DNA from: Bacteroidota bacterium
GTDB taxonomy: Bacteria > Bacteroidota > Bacteroidia > Chitinophagales > Saprospiraceae
Length of the DNA stretch: 6,547 nucleotides
Assembly (NCBI GenBank): GCA_008501835.1
Contig: QQUB01000742.1
Location: 1 to 6,547, forward strand
Direction: 5' to 3'
The notes under the pieces were generated by a model. It searched no databases. It had not been told where the DNA came from and was given only the letters and a program-made list of their open reading frames with translations. Shown one piece after another: positions 6,473-6,547 of this stretch. A program made the position numbers and the translations under genes. Numbering within the stretch: position 1 is the stretch's first letter; the number at the start of each line of letters is the position of its first letter.

Positions 6473-6502
6473 ACTTGATGGGTACAAAAGTGTGTCCATC
6501 TT

Positions 6503-6547
6503 ATGAAAAATTTGACATCATTGGAAACAAGACGAACGATCAAACAA
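6503..6547 (+). CDS. Possible 5' end of a divergent plus-strand gene (partial)
   Basis: An ATG at 6503 opens a frame of 15 codons to the window edge (MKNLTSLETRRTIKQ), with an in-frame TGA upstream at 6476-6478, so this would be the true start. The residue pattern of hydrophobic and basic positions is plausible for a protein N-terminus; RRTI-type starts are seen in nitroreductase-family enzymes, but this is far too short to assign. If real, it would be transcribed away from ppa, with the tandem repeat in the shared intergenic region. Confidence 0.3.
   Translation, partial: MKNLTSLETRRTIKQ

Noticed and set aside
6485..6492. CACTTTTG on the minus strand upstream of ppa, one base from the -7 consensus
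   Set aside because: It has one mismatch at a key position and no -33 element at 19-21 bp; the nearest TTG is about 35 bp away.

Overview
The window looks like chromosomal DNA of a Bacteroidota bacterium, most likely from the Saprospirales/Cytophagales side of the phylum. The clues are a FISUMP-domain lipoprotein, a contractile-injection-system tape-measure C-terminal domain of the type common in that phylum, an AT-rich composition, and start codons preceded by A/T-rich leaders with no Shine-Dalgarno sequence. This placement is an inference; there is no rRNA or other phylogenetic marker gene here apart from a family I pyrophosphatase.

All six confident genes lie on the minus strand, so they are read from right to left. 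From the right: 6403-6547 is a leader with a tandem 26-bp repeat and perhaps the first codons of a divergent plus-strand gene. Next come ppa (inorganic pyrophosphatase, 5857-6402), a 169-residue stand-alone C-terminal domain of a contractile-injection-system tape-measure protein (5248-5757), a FISUMP lipoprotein (4205-4975) and a small tail-anchored zinc-finger protein (3731-4102). After a 567-bp gap come a three-pass membrane protein with a trypsin-fold serine protease domain (1688-3163) and a large secreted protein (1-1684) that runs off the left edge. The last two are 3 bp apart and almost certainly co-transcribed.

The non-coding DNA is not featureless. A diverged direct repeat of roughly 215-235 bp occurs upstream of the protease gene (about 3406-3638) and upstream of the lipoprotein gene (about 5074-5288). 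It has a 36-bp core identical at 33 positions. The second copy runs into the 3' end of the tape-measure gene, and the first appears to carry a decayed, stop-containing counterpart of that 3' end. The two copies bracket the lipoprotein and zinc-finger genes. The protease leader is also strikingly C-rich and G-poor on the plus strand, so its mRNA leader would be G-rich.

No complete, well-known system is present. The most unusual items are the protease/secreted-protein pair, whose topology places the protease domain in the cytoplasm, the orphan tape-measure domain, and the dispersed repeat with its conserved core.
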